A DNA stretch of 64,000 bases from Phoronis australis (Eukaryota > Phoronida > Phoronidae). The stretch is taken from positions 1,136,679 to 1,200,678 of the forward strand of contig NMRA01000048.1 in the NCBI GenBank assembly GCA_002633005.1, read 5' to 3'. A model generated the notes under the pieces. It was given only the letters and a program-made list of their open reading frames with translations, was not told the DNA's origin and ran no database searches. A program made the position numbers and the translations under genes. Every line of letters begins with the position of its first letter. The first letter of the stretch is position 1. This document shows positions 14,101 through 29,100 of this stretch, in pieces.

Positions 14101-17100
14101 ATAACTCTGGGTAGACATATTTTTTGTGAGTCTGCTGTGCCGATGCCTCTCACGTGGATAACTTTTAGTATGGTACCCTATTTGTTCACAAGTGTGCCTG
14201 CGGTTAATAATGAATAGATCTACTCAGGAGTAGTTCCATTGTGTCTGTCTTGTTATAAAACTTACCCTGACCTATTGTGCATCAGCTTGGACTGGAGACT
14301 CATTTGAGAGACATTCCACTCTGTAACAGAATCGTGGAATAGCCTAATCATAGTGAGGTGGCGAATATTGTGACGAATATTATAGCGCTTTGTTGCTGCT
14401 GGACAGCTGATGAGGAAGTCTTGTGATAAACTTATTGATTTGACAGAAAAAATAGAGCGACTTGATTGCTTTCCCAGCGGATGGTGGTAATTAATTAGTA
14501 CTGATTTAAAGCTAGAATTTTTGTCTCTATATTTCTTGTGTTTGAAGGACAGAAATCCCTTGGCTTGATTGCGGTGCATTGTGGGTTAAAAAGACATGGA
14601 TGAGCTTCTCAGTGGACGAGTAACTCTCTCCCCAACATTAGACTGTACTTTTTAGCAGAGAGTGTCACCTACAGTGTGTAATGGATGGATTCATGTTTGG
14701 TGCTGCAGTATGAAAATCTCCCAGTCTTTACAAATGTCTAGACTACAGCACTTGTAGGACCAGCCACAGCTTGTCAAGGAACTGTTTGAAAGTTTTGTTG
14801 CTATTTATCTGGTCAACAAGGATGTGGTATAATGGAGGTCACAGTTAAAAAGTTGACAGTATTGTCATGATGGGTCTATCTAACAAAAGCATTTGGCTAT
14901 TGAGATATTAAACCTGAGGATTGTTGTCACAACCACCAAGTCTAATTGATTGGTGACTTGATTGATAGACATTTGAGGACACTGCAGTCAAGGATTGATT
15001 ATTGACAGCCATTTAGACACCAATTTACCTAAGAATTGTTTGTGACACCTTTTTGCACCTTTGTGTTGCTTTTCACAAGGGTTCAAGGCCAGCTAGTAGA
15101 CATCATTGATCTTGCATCCGTCCCCTTAGTTTTGGCTGCAAAGGGTTGTTGAAGAATTTAGTCCTCACAATCCAGTTGCTGTTGTCAAGATGTCGACAGT
15201 CAAACTTCGTCGAGCCAGTCTGCCAGTCAGGTTAAGGTAGGAATATATCATGTGTGTATGGTGCCTTTGTTTGCATGTGTCGGAGGTGACTGTAAACATA
15301 AGGTTTTGCTTAACTGGAGATAGGTGCATGATCAGAAAAACCCTGTTGGTCAATGAGTATAATAAATTTGTAGGGCCATTAATCTTCTGACAGTAAGTTG
15401 ATGCCCCCCTCCCTGCCCCGATCATGGCTGAGTGCCTGCCATACCAGTAACTGGTGTCACAGGGGAAGTAATGAGTATAAAGTTGGTTTACATGTACTAC
15501 ACACAACCAGAGAAAAATTTCTCTATGTCACCACTGTGCATAAAAGAATCTTGATGGTATTAATTTCTCCTCATTTTTCCATACTGGCAGTTGTGACTTA
15601 CAAAATTGATAGGTCTCAAGCTGCACTGCCTTGATTTGGTAAAATTTCACAATGTGTCACAAATTTGCACCTGGTTTTAGGTTTTTGTATTGACTTAATT
15701 TTTGTCTAGACCATCACTCATTTCCAAGCATTTTGTTCTCAGGGCAACTTTCCGTGTGAACGCTGCTTTATCCAACACAGTGGTGTTGGTGTTCACGATG
15801 TGCAAATTTCTATGTACCTCATATCTAGCATCTGTCCACTTTTGGTGAGATCGTCTGCCATTTGAAGGTTCTTCTGTGTCCTGCAATGGCAGCAGAATGT
15901 TACACTCTTAAATGCCTTTCATACTAACGTCGACGCGTCGATGGTTTGGGGAGTTGCGGTCAGTATGAACGCTTAACTCCGGTCCAATCGAAGTTATCGC
16001 CAGATGCCACTGTTATCGTCAACAGTTACTGAGTAGTGCCGTCACTAATAACTACTTATTTTTTGCTCTAATGATAACCAATCGATTTAAAGATGAGTTT
16101 AATGTCATTTAGCACATTTAAATGTTCCCAAATTGTCACTTTGAAAAAAATCTCAGCGTGCAGCGCTACCTTGCGATAACTTCGATGACGTCAGCATCAC
16201 CAACCCTTTACTTCGATGGTCATTAACTACCGAAGCCAGTATGAACGGTCCAATTAACTGCGCTGCTCAGACCAGAGTTAAGTCAATATGAAAGGGCCTT
16301 TAGTCTTTGACGTCCAGGACTATATTTACATATTGGTGTCGTTGGATTATTCCTTGACTACATAGTATTTTACTTTTCCACACTATTTGCTCTTATTACC
16401 TGGTTTGTTTCACAGGCACATCTAAAATTTTAAGAAAATGTCCACATGATGTTTCTACATTTTGCGCTGGAGCTTTTCTACTTGCGCTATCTTAAGATTG
16501 AGATGTCTCACTTTTTCAGTTTGGAATGTTAATAGCTTTCTTTTTGATTTGTTAAAAAATAATGTACGATGCAGATTGTAAGTCACAAGTTGGTTGAGTT
16601 ATGACCTATTGGTTTTGGATTGCTGTTTTGCGTGCTGTGCACATAGCCCTTTATTTAGAGGATGTCCGGAAGTCCAAACAAAAACCCTGACTCAATTTTC
16701 CACACACTAGTAAGGACATCCTGTTCAGCATTTGGATGGCCAAGTAAATTAAGCATGGTTGTCGCTTTTAATTTGCTAGCGGCAACTGTGGGAGTTTGTT
16801 AACCTGTCCAGAGTAAAAAAGTTGGTTTAGAAATGTTGTAAGGTATAAAGACTTTAGTCCAGAACCATGTCTCCATAGTAACATACCACTATGGTGTGAA
16901 TCTGCATTTACACTAGAGACAGATAACATGGAACAGCTGCTCCAGTGCAAGTGTGTGTAAACACGACTGACACGGAGCAAGTGACACCGTGGCTTGGCTT
17001 GGCGTGGCGGTGCGTGGCGTGGCGGTGCGTGGCGTGGCGGGGCGGGATACTAGAGCGAGTTGCACCAGATCGGTTTCTCCAGTGCCAACTACATATCTAA

Positions 17101-20100
17101 ACACAACTGTGGCAGGGCAGAAATTAACCATCTTTCAATGCGTTTGCACAATAGCGTATATTTGGGTGATCAGCTGGTATTCCATGTGGTTTGGACATTT
17201 GCTATTGTTACGTATGTACAGACAGTCTTTGTGCAAGTGACTCTTACTCATCCAGTTTGCTATCGTATGTGACAAAATTGGAGCAAGTCATGCCGCCGTG
17301 ACAACTGACATGGTGACAACTGTCATGGTGACAACTGACATGGTGACAACTGTCTCTCGCGTCTCTTGGGTGATAGAAACCCTTTCTCACTTTTTTGGTC
17401 ATAGACGTCTTAAGAAATTGGGAAACCCATTTCGTACGTGACGCATTCTTTTTGAAATCTTGAACGAACTCCTTCTTGCGCTCCACGTTTTTCTCTTGTA
17501 TGCATGGTGTGATGTACAAAGGATATGTTTCTAAAAAGAGCTGTACCTAACTGTGCTTTCCATAAGATCCCATTCTTTGCTTTGTAGAAGCATGTTGATT
17601 TGTAATCCGAATGCAGAGGCCATTTTGCAAGGATAACCTAGATAGTTAACTAGCAATTTAAGAATTATCTGATGATTAGGTAAAATAATAATATGCACTT
17701 TAGATGTTTAGTTTAAAATTCCTAGAAAAAATGAAAGATACATAGTAAAAATAGCACTGATTTGTATGGCCATAATCTTACATTGTCAAGACTCATCCTT
17801 TCGTTACTGAAGTTATTTTGCCAGGAATAGTATGTGACTTGACAGCAAAACTCACAGTGTATTAAAATAATTACTGTTTTGCATAACTTGCTCAAAAAAT
17901 CACTTGTTCACAATCTTTTACCACTATTTGTGCTTTCTGACCCAGCATCTTTTTTTGTAATCATTTTCCACAATGAACATTTTAAAAACATAAAATTTTG
18001 GAAAATCAGTAAATTGCCATTTTTCCCCAGAAATAGTTTTAATTGGCTGCTTGATTATTTTGATTATTGTTTTGTACATGGTACGTGTAACTTGGTTTGT
18101 ACATGGTACATGTAACTTGGTTTGTACATGGTACATGTAACTTGTTTTTTTTTGCTTCTTTTTATAACTGATGGTAAAATGTCAGAAGTGTTTTTACAGT
18201 ACAAGACAAAAGTGCCGTCCCCACACAGACTTACCCTAGAACAAGTTACTTTGTTCCAGGGTATTTGCGCCACTTGTTTCCACTGTGTGGCCGCAAAAGT
18301 AGGACAGAAGTAATTATCAGTTGCAGTTAGTTACATGTGTTTCTTTGTGCGCCGCACGCGTTTGTCTTAGGTATTCATTGCCACGCACAAAGTGACAACT
18401 GCGCCTTACCCTAGTTATTGAATATTTATGTGGACACTCCACTTAAAAGTAGGGGAAGTTGTAGTTGTACAAGTTGTTCTAGGGTAGGCTGTGTGTGAAC
18501 AGGACTAAAGGTAATTGAACAAAACACCATGATCTCATGATGGTTAATTTCATTAACAGCAAAAATTATTAGAAGGCACTATTATAACAGCAAAAATCTT
18601 ATTACAAAATAGCTTAGCTGCATCACTAACTTTTCCATTAATTTCCTTTCATTCGGGAGATTGACATCTACTAACAATGATTTCCACTTCCATCCAACTG
18701 CCATGAATTTTTGTGCGCCCACATATTTATATGTGGGTGCATATTGCCGTCATCTCTGTCTTGGCATCAAGGCATCCGGCAGCCGCGGCTGTATAGAACT
18801 CCTAAACCCCTTGCAGGATCTTATTAAAATTTGGCAGGTGTATTCCTATGGGGTTGACAACAGAGGGAGAGAAGTTTCGGACCGACCCATATACCGTTGT
18901 GTCCCCTAGTGGCAATTTTAGTTTTTTACGTTTGCCTCTGTATCTTCAAAGGTCCTCAACCGATTTTCATGAAATTTGGCACATACGCATCTATTAATGA
19001 GGTGACGCTATCCTTTTGTTTTCGGATGGTATTTTGCGCCACCTAGTGGCCATTTTTGTTGTTTACAAGTCTGCTTTTCGGCGTCTGTCCCTCCATCAAC
19101 CAAACCGCTCAAAGGATGATTGCGAAATTTTTCATGTATGTTCTTACTATGAAGTAGATGGCTGACGATGGGTTTCTGATGACTTCAACTACTGTGGCAC
19201 CTCCCAGTGGCAATTTTGTTTTTCTTTGCACCTATGGCTGTATTTGTTAAACCATTTGCAGGTTTTTATCGTAAATTTATTAAGTGTATTTATATGATGT
19301 TAGTAACGCAGGACGACGACTTTAGGACAGATCTGACTACTGGTGTGCCACCTAGTGGCAATTTTATTTTGTTTACGTTTACCACTGTATCTTCAAAGGT
19401 CCTCTACATATTTTCTTAAAATTTGGCATACAGGCATCTGTTAATGATGTGACGCTATCTCTCCATTTCACCTGGATTCGACCTAGTTCGCGTCACCTAG
19501 TGGCCATTTTTACTGTTTTCGAGTCTGTATTTTGGCGTCCACTCGTCTATCAACCAAACCGCTTTCAGGATAATTGTGAAAATTGGCATGAAGTGGATGG
19601 CTGATGATTTTCCTACGACTTCGACTACTGTGGCACCTCCTGTTGGCAGGTTTTTTTCGTTCATGGCTGTATTTCCTAAACAGTTTGCAGGATCTATGAT
19701 GTTGATAACGGACAACGACGACTTTCAGACGGATCTGACCACAGGTGTGCTCCCTACTTGCAATTTTAGTTTTTTACGTTTACCTCTGTATCTTCAAAGA
19801 TCCTCAACAGATTTTCATAAAATTTTGAATATAGGCATCTATTGAACAGTAGACGCTTTGCTCCTGTTTTGGGATGGAATCGAGGTATTTTGCGCCACAT
19901 AGTGGCCATTTTTGCTGTTTTCAAACCCTGGTTTTGGAGTCCACCCCTCTGTCAACCAAATCCTTCTTGGGATGGTTTTGAAAATTGAATTGTTCTCAGT
20001 GTGAAGAGGATGTTTGATGATGGCGACTGACTACTGTGGCGCCTCCTAGTATTAGTTTTGGTTTGTTTCGCGCCCATAGCTGTATTAAGATAACAACAGA

Positions 20101-23100
20101 GCACAACAATTTTCAGGCGGTTCCATTTTTATAATACAAATAAATAACTCTAAAAGCACACCATTTGCGATACATTCGGGGGCGCATTTCAATGCTCTGC
20201 GTTGCTTTGTTTGTTATTTTGTGTCATTACCTTTGGCTCGTACTGTACATGAGAAGGCTTCCCATTTAGTTATAGATTAATGAGCTCGTTAGCATTCATT
20301 ATCAACATAAATTCATTGCCATGTCAATATCAAACTAGCCTCGTTCTCCCCTGCTGCCTGTGGTCACGTGTAGTTTTTATGATAGGGCCGGAAGAACGTT
20401 TGGTCAAAAAACAAGAACAGCCATTTGAAACGAGCTTTCACAAAGGTGTCCTGTCTGCCATCTTATGAATAATTATCATTACATTAATGTGCCACATGCT
20501 AATATTCTGGCCAATCAATTGTGATCATCATGGGACCCGAACAGAGCCTAACCATACAGCAGAGCCTAATCATAGAACAGAGCCTAACCATGGAGGCGGA
20601 TGATGTCCGATCTTCCTTGATCTACCTTAAGATAGGACGACATGCGGTAGCTATATACCATATGACTCATGCATCTACTTAACATTTCTTATTCAGGTTA
20701 ATTTTGGCAACGTGATAAGACCAACATCATGACTCATCATTTTGTTTATCTACTTTTAAAATGGTTAATAGTTACTTACAGGGGTCCCATATTTTTAGAA
20801 CCAGTTTTCTCCCCTGATATAAGGGCATCAAAGTAGTTCTCAAAATCTAGGACCCCTCTTTAAACAACCTTATGTTTATTCAGGAAGGTCTTTAAAAATA
20901 ATGAATGGTGGCCACCAACTGAATAAAACATGACATGTGACACGAGACATTGTTCATGAAGGTGTAGTTATAGTAACCAAAAAGCTCAGTAGGCTTTTTT
21001 GTTTTTTACTCTTGGGATCTTTGTATTAATCTGCCTTTGTGAAATGACATGACGAAAAGCACTCATTATGTTGGTGTCATGATCCTGTACCCTACTGAGG
21101 TTTTAGTTTGATTAGGCAGTATCGCACTGAGACAGGTGCTGAGGTCATTGACATGGATGTTACAAAAATAGCTGGAGGTTGATGCTGTCTTGGGGTCTTT
21201 GGGCCACTGGTCATAATGAAATTAGCTGTCCACTTCATTATTGATGTCTGTAGACACTAGTAGTGTGGCGCGGACTTCGTTCATAATGCATGCTGATATC
21301 TCACAAAAGCTTTCATGATCTTCAATTGTGTTTTTGCTTCTTGCATCTACGTACAGGACCCGCCTTCACCTGAGGGGAAACATACCTGTGCCTATTCAGA
21401 GAGAAATTTTTTGGTTGTGAGTGGAACCGATCACCAATTCCACTCCCCACTGTAGCCACCCCTCATCGACAACGCCTCAGCTTAAGTAGTCATTTTGCAG
21501 AAGTGATTCTAACCTTGGCAGAAATTCTTTAGTCAGTGTTTGGAATTTTTCAACCTGATGAGGGGAATTAAACAAAAAATTTTGATATTTTTCATGGGTG
21601 AATTGAGCCGATATTCAGCCCAGAAATCGAGGCATCATGAGCTCTGATGTGACGCAGTTTGACTTAATGGACACATGCTACTGTGTAACAAGTAGTTCAA
21701 ATACTGTGAGATATCATATGGTGTGAGGAACTGTGCCCAGTTGCATGAAATAGTTCCAGGTATAGACTCAATTAAATTTCCCAAATCTGCTGTGTATTTG
21801 TGGACTTGTGAAAACACTAATTGTCCTTTTTTATGTTCTCATGCTGTTTGAGTCTTATTACTAAATCAATTTTTGGATTGGATATGAATAGAGTGTGAAC
21901 TCTATGTTGAATTGTCAATATTGTTGAAAATAAGTAGAGATCATTTCATGCATCGCCTCTAACTTAAGGACTACGTAAGTCCCTAATTATTTTGACTGAA
22001 TTGAGGGCGCTGCTTTCAGTTAATATATTATTTGAAAATGTCATGAATTATTTCACTGCCCACTAGTAGTTCTATGTACCTTCATTTGTGTCGTTTGGAA
22101 ACAACGCCACCTGTGTTTTTTGTTGTCTTTCAAAAGTAATACGGCAAAATTTCACCAGTTTGACAAGCCATTTGGCAGACAGGGGAAATTACATTTTTCC
22201 CTGCACATGATACACTGAACTGTGCTTTATCACATTCGTGCTCTGTGCTATAGCTACCTACAGACAATATTTTGAAAAACTGCGGGCATCCAAAATGTTA
22301 AAAGTCCTTGAAAAATGAAAAACCATCGTTAGGCAATCGTTTATGTCCGAAATTACCCGGTAGTTAATGATATTGAAGAGAATCGTCTTGTAAATTGAAT
22401 ACTAAGCAGATTGCCCCACCCGCATATCATTTTGCTACCTTCATGTACACTTAGTTTCTACATTTACCTAGTTGTTTATTTTGTGTTCGTCTTCCCTCAT
22501 CCAAGCCTTGCAAAACAAACCTTGGGATTCCTGGAATAAGCTAAACACCATTAGTTTTCAAAAACTGTTGCTTGGCAGTCATATTTCAGAGTCATTTGCT
22601 GACAATTGTAGGATGCGGCAACGGGGTGCCAACCTCAATTTCCAAAATAGTAATGTCTGTTTGCCCTATAAATGGCATGCTGCGTTTTTTCTCTAGTCAT
22701 ATCTACTGGGTAATGTTTTTCACATTGATGAAATAAATTATTTATTTTTTTGATATTAAATGATATTTTCACAAAGATAAGTGGCTAGCATCGAGGTGCC
22801 ACTGTGTGTCATGTGTGGCACAGACAGTGTCATGTCTGACACAGACTGGGATATGTTTTCATTCATCATCTTAGGGTAGGTAGCCTCAGTTTCATATGAG
22901 ATTTGACAGCAGGCTTCCATTTTGAAAGGATATGAATTCTGCTGTCTGACTGCTGTAGTTGAAAGGCAATAAACCTGGTAGAAAGCATAATTTTATAGTA
23001 TTGTAACAGGCTTGATTGATTGTGTCTGCAGGTTTTTAATCCATTTCACTTAGATGGCTTTGTGTAGAACCTTATAGCCTATAGCCTTTGTTTTTGTTAT

Positions 23101-26100
23101 TAGATCTTATAGGTGCGTATTTCAGAGGTTTTGCAAGAAAAGCGACTTTGATCTTTGTATTGCATCAGGTTATCATCAGATTTGTGATTTTTTAAACAGC
23201 TTCTACATTCATTAGCTCCATTTTGTATCGTGCTGCGAGTGCAATCCTCCCTCATTATGTATCGTGCTGCGAATGCAATCCTCCCTCATTGTGTGTTGTG
23301 CTGCGAGTGCAATCCTCCCTCATTTTGTGTTGTGCTGCAAGTGCAATCCTCCCTCATTTTGTATCGTGCTGCGAGTACAATCCTCCCTCATTATGTATCG
23401 TGCTGCGAGTGCAATCCTCCCTCATTATGTATTGTGCTGCGAGTGCAATCCTCCCTCATTTTGTATCGTGCTGCAAGTGCAATCCTCCCTCATTTTGTAT
23501 CGTGCTGCAAGTGCAATCCTCCCTCATTATCTCAATTATGTGTATTTCATAATTAGTATAATTCTCTTAGTGTTGTCACATGTCAGAAAGTTTGACATAG
23601 AATATGTCACTGTCTGACAGGAAATTTCATTAAGAAACATCAGTGCTACCTCAGCATGAAATTTGTGATACCTTACGGTAATATGAATTTATATTGTCTG
23701 GGGAGTGATGTATTTTTTGCTATCTTGTGTCTGTAATTGAAAAAGAAATGACCCTCAAGATCTCTGACTTAGACTTGTTAATTGCGTTGCGCTTTAGGAT
23801 CGTCTAAATGTAAATTTCCTACTTTAAAAACATGACTTGACCTGCCTCTGTATATTAGCTATGCCTTGCTTCTGTTTAAAAAAAATGCTCTATCAAGTAA
23901 TAGGTCTTGTCAGTATAATCACAAACCAGTTATCTCATGACAGCTTTGTAACTATGGTAAATGATTTTATCTCAGTCTTGCATTCTGCAACTTTTTGTAT
24001 CATAGTAGGAAGTAGACAGTGATCACCGTCTCTAGCTGGCCAGTAGAGACGGTGAAGTTCTTACTGTAGCTTCATACACTGGAAGCTTTTCGGCACATTA
24101 TGCCTCACACTGATCAAAAGATCAATCACGTTGTTATTAGTACCTTTTGAGTATAGAGGGACACCTTAGGAGATTGTCAATGTATTTAATTCCTTCCAAC
24201 TCGAACAAATACTCCTGTTATCAAACTTTTTCTTTGAGCAGTCTTTCGTCCAGTTCCCAAAATTGGAAAATGGTCACTTTTACACAGCGTATGTCAGGGG
24301 ATATGATGACATACCACTTGCCACCCGCAATGTTAAAAATGGCCAGTTCCTGATTTGGGCAACTGAACGAAGAACTGCTCGAAGCACAGAAGAATAACTT
24401 TGATTAAGGGAGTATTTTTTTGAGGTGGAAGGAATTAAAGACATCAACGATTACCTTAGGTGTCCCTCTATGCACAGAAGGCACTTATAACAATGTGATT
24501 TTTTAACCAGTGTGAGGCATAATTCGCTGAAAAAATTTCACGCATATGAAGTGCCTTTAGAAGCTTTTCCATGTGTAGCTCAACTAGAGACGGTGGTCAC
24601 TGATTAATTAGGATGACTTCAGTGTGCAGATGGGCACACGACCAGAAAGAATTGGAGAGAGGGCCTTTATGTTTTTAAATGTTTTTCCTGTCGTAGGTTC
24701 TTTTAAATTTCTACCTGGTTGTTGCCAACTATGTATGACTGTAGCGCTGTTCTGTTTTTGACACAAAAATATAAACCGTCACAAAGGACTGCCATAAAAT
24801 CTCACTAATTGTAGACACCAATAATTTCCAAAATGTCCATTTTTTCGTTTTTCTAGGACTTCCAACATTGTTGTGAATGTCCACAATTTTTCAAAACGGT
24901 CTCACGGCAACTGTGGAACAGAATTTGAGGAGGAATATCTTTTAGAACCATATTATGTCCTGGATTGGTGAGATTTTATAATACTTGGCCAAAAATGGCA
25001 AAAAGAAAGAGTGGAAGATTGTCAGTTCATTCAGATGTTTTCATTGTGGAGAAAGATTTTAATTCCAATTTTTATAATCATTCGATGCAATCATCCACGT
25101 TGGGCCAACTTGAGGGTCTAAGTTGCACCCTCTCTCAGTGAAGTCTTAATCAAAACAGATAATGCTATCAAAACGAGGTGATGCAGGACATTTAATTCAT
25201 TGAAACCAAATGGAAATTGATGCCATTTATTTCTCAGATTTTGCTTCTGGCAAGATTTTGTAAAACATCCGATCTGGGTATTTAATAAAATTTCAATGAG
25301 TATGGGAGACATAAAAGCTTAAGAAGAAGGTCTAAGTGTTGTTCTAACTCATGTTGAAATGTACTTAATTTATGTGGTAAATTTCATGTAAAAATGGGAG
25401 TCAACTGGTTTCTGCTTCTATATTTAAATATCTTGTGTTTGTATCAGTATCTTTATTGACAGACTGCTACAGCTTCCTAACATTGTATTTCCAGGAAAAA
25501 GTCGTTGGACTCCACCAGTAAACACCATGCTGTGCTCAAGAATAAGAGTCCTCTCCTTCCAAAGAAGTCCGCCGAGTCCATCCGGTCTGGCTCGGACGGT
25601 GACAAAACGTACAGTGCTGAGGAAACTGACAACCAGGTATGTAATGAGTTTGGACAATTTTTGCATTAAGATTATGCAGGACCTTACTGACTTGCATTAA
25701 GATTATGCAGGACCTTACTGACTTGTATTAACATTATGCAGGACCTTACTGACTTGCATTAACATTATGCAAGACCTTACTGACTTGCATTAAGATTATG
25801 CAGGACCTTACTGACTTGTATTAACATTATGCAGGACCTTACTGACTTGCATTAACATTATGCAGGACCTTACTGACTTGCATTAAGATTATGCAGGACC
25901 TTACTGACTTGCATTAAGATTATGCAGGACCTTACTGACTTGTATTAAGATTATGCAGGACCTTACTGACAAGTCTGAGTGTGTATTTAGCCAAGTATGT
26001 ACACAATTATAAATTCTAACTCAGGAAAAGTACGAGTGTTTGGAAATTAGAAAGCCTAGAATTTGATCTTTGACTTTTTACCAGTCTATTATTAATTGAG

Positions 26101-29100
26101 TCAAGGGACCATGCCTTCTTGGTGAAAAGTACATTGTTAGCAAAGCAATGGTATCAATAACATAACCAAATTTATTTGATATCAACGTCCAAGCTCAAAT
26201 CTCTAAAGTGCTTTAATAGTTAAAGTTTTCTTAATTGTCCTTTCGTTTTTGTTCATGCAACTTGTGATTTTTTCACAAAAAGCAGGTAAGTCCTATTTTT
26301 TGATAACACCTCATGCATAATTGTAACATTTTAAAAACAATTTCTAATAACATTTTGGAGAACGGTGCATGAAACAGAGTATTTGCAAGTTTCATATCAA
26401 TCCAATCACAATTTCAGAGATATGATGTTCCGAAGTTAGCCAAATTTGGACATATTTTGAGTCCTACATATCAGATGTAAAATATCCTTTAAATACAGCT
26501 CGTGAAAAGAACATAGGGTTGCGCTGTAAATGTTCATGAATAAAATTAGAGATTTGGTATAAAATTTACCACTAAGTGAAATAGGATATATAATTTTAGT
26601 GGATCTAGGGTTTCGTTGCTGGGGTTTATTTGGTGTTAGGGAAGATTATTAAGTTATAATGAGATGTTTTGACATGTTCCAGTGTGTCCAACATCATCTT
26701 CACTAACACATGTTTGTTGTGGACACCCCTGGTGATATTGTGATCTGGAGATTATGCATTGAGGGGGTTTAAGCCACCTGACCACCCACCCTCCTTAAAT
26801 CTGCCACTGACATAGCGTGTGCAAGTAGTTTTAGGACGTCATTACAAGTTTCTTTTGACATCAATTCTGTTGTGTACACATTGCTCTGCACTAGTCAAGA
26901 TTATAAATAATTACCGGATGTCCGTGTTTTCTGAATAATTCAAGGGTGGTAATTTATCCATCCTTTCTTTCCGTGTATCTTGGCAGAATCAATTCATAAG
27001 CTTGATTAATCCATCTCGTGTGTCCTGAATGACGTGCTCTGTGTTCACCACAACTGAAAATCGAAATTTTCGGAAGCACGCAAACTATGCCCTAGAGGAG
27101 TGCAGTGTCTGGCGTTACTTGTAGTATAAATTACTTGAAGTTGCACTATCTTAAGTGCATATTTACCTGCCTTATGTTTGCCTGGTGCAGTTAAATACAG
27201 AAAACAGGTGTTACTTGGATACAATGTGCCCACATTTTCAGAAGCAGTTTTCTCCACTGAATAACGGGCATCAAACTGGTTCTCAAAATGTGGGTATGTT
27301 ATATCAGACTATTGTTGATAAACAACATATTTTCAACTTTTTATACTTAAAACCTGATCAAAACTTATTAACAAACAGATGACATTTTTTGTGAACAAGT
27401 AGTACCCAGCAGTGAAATCCCAAGTGTGGCCGGAATGCTATTTAACAGGTTGTAGAAACGTGTTGAAATGGGTCTTGGAGAACACTGTGTTGTTGATCTG
27501 AAGTTTGTTTACTGCCTGTTGGTGGTATTGAGTCTTTTACCCAAAAAATTCTAAAAGCTGCTGTTAACCAATGTTACATGTTAAAGTCTTGGTATGCCAA
27601 CACTGACACAAATCATTTTACTCTAAACCTGAGGTAAAACGTTCACTTCTCTCAGTTTGATCCTTGAGGACACAGTTAGTAACCTGCCTAGTTTTGCCCA
27701 ACACATATGTGTCATGATCATTTTATGTTCCAAGGATCATTCCCATTAATTGTAGATGTCTGATGCTACAATAGGGTGTTATTGTGACTACGCAGCACAT
27801 GAGACTGATACATTGCCCACTTGTTAACCTTGGGAAGTTCAATAACAAAGTCTGTTCTCTGATAGTATATCCACAACTCTTGTATCATCAATACGAAGTT
27901 AAGATTATGGTACAAACTATGTTGTGTCTCAGAGGCAACAGAAATCTAGTCAGGTCTTATCAAATCAGCGTTTTATGAATATTATGTGTTGTGTACCTAA
28001 GAGTCCACTCGACATGTTACCTTGCGGGCATAAATGGATCATCACATCCACATTATGCCAGAGAAATGTTCGAAACTAACTCATTTCTTCTGCAGACGCC
28101 AGATATTCTGTCGGTTCCATCAGTGACGTCCAATGGAGGCAGCGTGGAGCAGCTCCTGTCAATAGAAGATGAAGATACGTCTGCCCTGACGTCGGGTCCT
28201 CTCCGCACGAAGGAGGCCATTAAAACACTGCAGCACAAAATTAACAAGACCAAGCAGTCGATAAAATCAGAGCAGACGGCAAAGGAAGGTAAAGCTGTTA
28301 GTAGTAGTAGTAGTATTAGTATAAAACCTCGCGAAAGCTGTGTTCAAATCCACTAAACCCAGTTGTAACTCTCTTGTATAGTTATATTTTTTGTAAACCT
28401 AGCTTGTGGTATTGATGGATATAGGCTTTCCGAAAGTGTTCAGACTGAGAGTTATATAACCTTTAAGTTGGTACTAAAATTTTTAACCGCTTCTGTGTAA
28501 ACAATACCTAAGAAGTAATTATTAAGCTTTTGATCTAAACTGCAGTAAAATTGATTTCACTGTGTTCCTTACTCGCATGAGGTATGATTTCTCAGTTTGC
28601 AAGGACCTAGCAGGTAGTTACTCTTTGATGCTGTGCTTGTCTCTTGAAATGACTCATAGTGACGAGCCATGTTGAGCCAGGCCCTGAGCAATAATGACAC
28701 ACAGTGACGAGCCATGTAGAGCCAGGCCCTGAGCAATAATGACACACAGTGACGAACCATGTAGAGCCAGGCCCTNGAAGTAAAATGTCACTTTCCATGA
28801 AGCGCATTGGCCTGTTGGTACACTGTACACTATACACTGTTGGTACACTGTACACTGTACACTGTTGGTACACTGTACACTATACACTGTTGGTACACTG
28901 TACACTGTACACTGTTGGTACACTGTACACTGTACACTGTTGGTACACTGTACACTGTACACTGTTGGTACACTGTACACTGTACACTGTTGGTACACTG
29001 TACACTGTACACTGTTGGTACACTGTACACTGTACACTGTTGGTTCACTGTGCACTGTTGGTACACTGTTGGTACACTGTACACTGTACACTGTTGGTAC

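Larger units (their letters stand above)
5179..25494. other. 20-kb presumed TMCC intron
   Basis: No exon with recognisable protein homology was found. It is filled by tandem arrays and TIR elements listed separately. 10683-15910 and 20211-23221 have no repeat or gene that I can name. If the 5022 exon is not part of TMCC, this is intergenic. Confidence 0.45.

Noticed and set aside
23223-23617. Three plus-strand open frames of about 108-117 codons
   Set aside because: Produced by the 34-bp array in all three frames; a tandem repeat, not a repeat protein.
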